Shown: positions 5,286-5,424 of the stretch, one piece after another | Layout: each line of letters opens with the position of its first letter | Position numbering within the stretch: the first letter of the stretch is position 1 | Assembly (NCBI GenBank): GCA_035570595.1 | Contig: DATMLF010000174.1 | Span: 1-5,424 of the forward strand | Length of the DNA: 5,424 bases | Reading direction: 5' to 3' | From: AP-15 sp035570595 | GTDB lineage: Bacteria; Pseudomonadota; Alphaproteobacteria; ATCC43930; CGMCC-115725 | Notes under the pieces: generated by a model | The model's input: the letters and a program-made list of their open reading frames with translations, nothing else | The model's database searches: none | What the model was told of the DNA's origin: nothing | Program-made: the position numbers and the translations under genes

Positions 5286-5424
5286 TCAGCGCGGCGCGGC
5301 GGCGAGGTTGCCGCCATCGACGGTGACGAACGAGCCGGTGGTGTTGCGTGCCAGACTAAGTGCCAGAAAGGCTTTCGCGACGTCCTCGGCGGTGACTTCG
5401 CGACCGAGCAGGTTGCGCGCCATG
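5286..5424 (-). CDS. C-terminal end of a short-chain dehydrogenase (SDR), start outside window
   Basis: Only the last 45 residues are visible, followed by TGA at 5286-5288. They read ARNLLGREVTAEDVAKAF, then LALSLARNTTGSFVTVDGG and NLAAAPR. The pattern 'x-ED-VA-x-AF-L-AL ... TTG-x-x-x-TVDGGN' is the standard C-terminal signature of SDR family NAD(P)-dependent oxidoreductases, where it forms the last helix and strand of the Rossmann fold near the substrate pocket. The closing NxAAxxR form is also seen in bifunctional aldolase/SDR proteins, so a two-domain parent is possible. The catalytic Tyr-x-x-x-Lys and the nucleotide-binding Gly motif lie beyond the window. The ATG at 5423 is an internal Met, not the start. 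Confidence 0.85.
   Translation of the reverse strand, partial: MARNLLGREVTAEDVAKAFLALSLARNTTGSFVTVDGGNLAAAPR

Overview
This is a GC-rich, densely coded bacterial chromosomal window. No rRNA, tRNA, complete mobile element or CRISPR array is visible. The proteins look alphaproteobacterial: a TenA, a stand-alone PolA-type 5' nuclease, a luciferase-like oxidoreductase and a FitA/VapC-type pair. The codons are strongly biased to G or C in the third position. A Rhodospirillales or Hyphomicrobiales-like host is my inference and cannot be proved from these bases.

Layout, left to right. (1) Positions 1-1040, minus strand: most of a major facilitator (MFS) transporter whose 3' end lies outside the window. 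(2) Positions 1041-1285: a divergent control region holding a very strong GC hairpin and a four-tract G-quadruplex motif. (3) Positions 1286-1957, plus strand: TenA (thiaminase II / aminopyrimidine aminohydrolase) with every known catalytic position present. (4) A two-copy 17-bp tandem repeat, then a 95-residue unrecognised protein (2045-2332). (5) Positions 2391-3233, minus strand: a stand-alone 5'-3' exonuclease / flap-nuclease domain like the N-terminus of DNA polymerase I. (6) Positions 3380-4585, plus strand, divergent from the exonuclease: an LLM-class flavin-dependent oxidoreductase. (7) Positions 4586-5258, minus strand: a toxin-antitoxin pair in which the FitA/VapB-like antitoxin is open but the VapC (PIN) toxin is split by a one-base frameshift. 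(8) Positions 5286-5424, minus strand: the last 45 residues of a short-chain dehydrogenase (SDR).

Working together: the MFS transporter and tenA share one divergent region, so they may form a small salvage unit that imports and then processes a thiamine-related pyrimidine. That link is inference from position, and I could not see a THI-box (TPP riboswitch). The exonuclease and the LLM oxidoreductase share a 146-base divergent region but have no obvious metabolic link. The antitoxin and toxin overlap by four bases and lie just after the SDR gene in the same direction.

I found no clearly new multi-gene system. The points most worth a second look are the G-quadruplex/hairpin switch candidate before tenA, the frameshifted vapC beside an open antitoxin, and the tandem repeat before the orphan gene.
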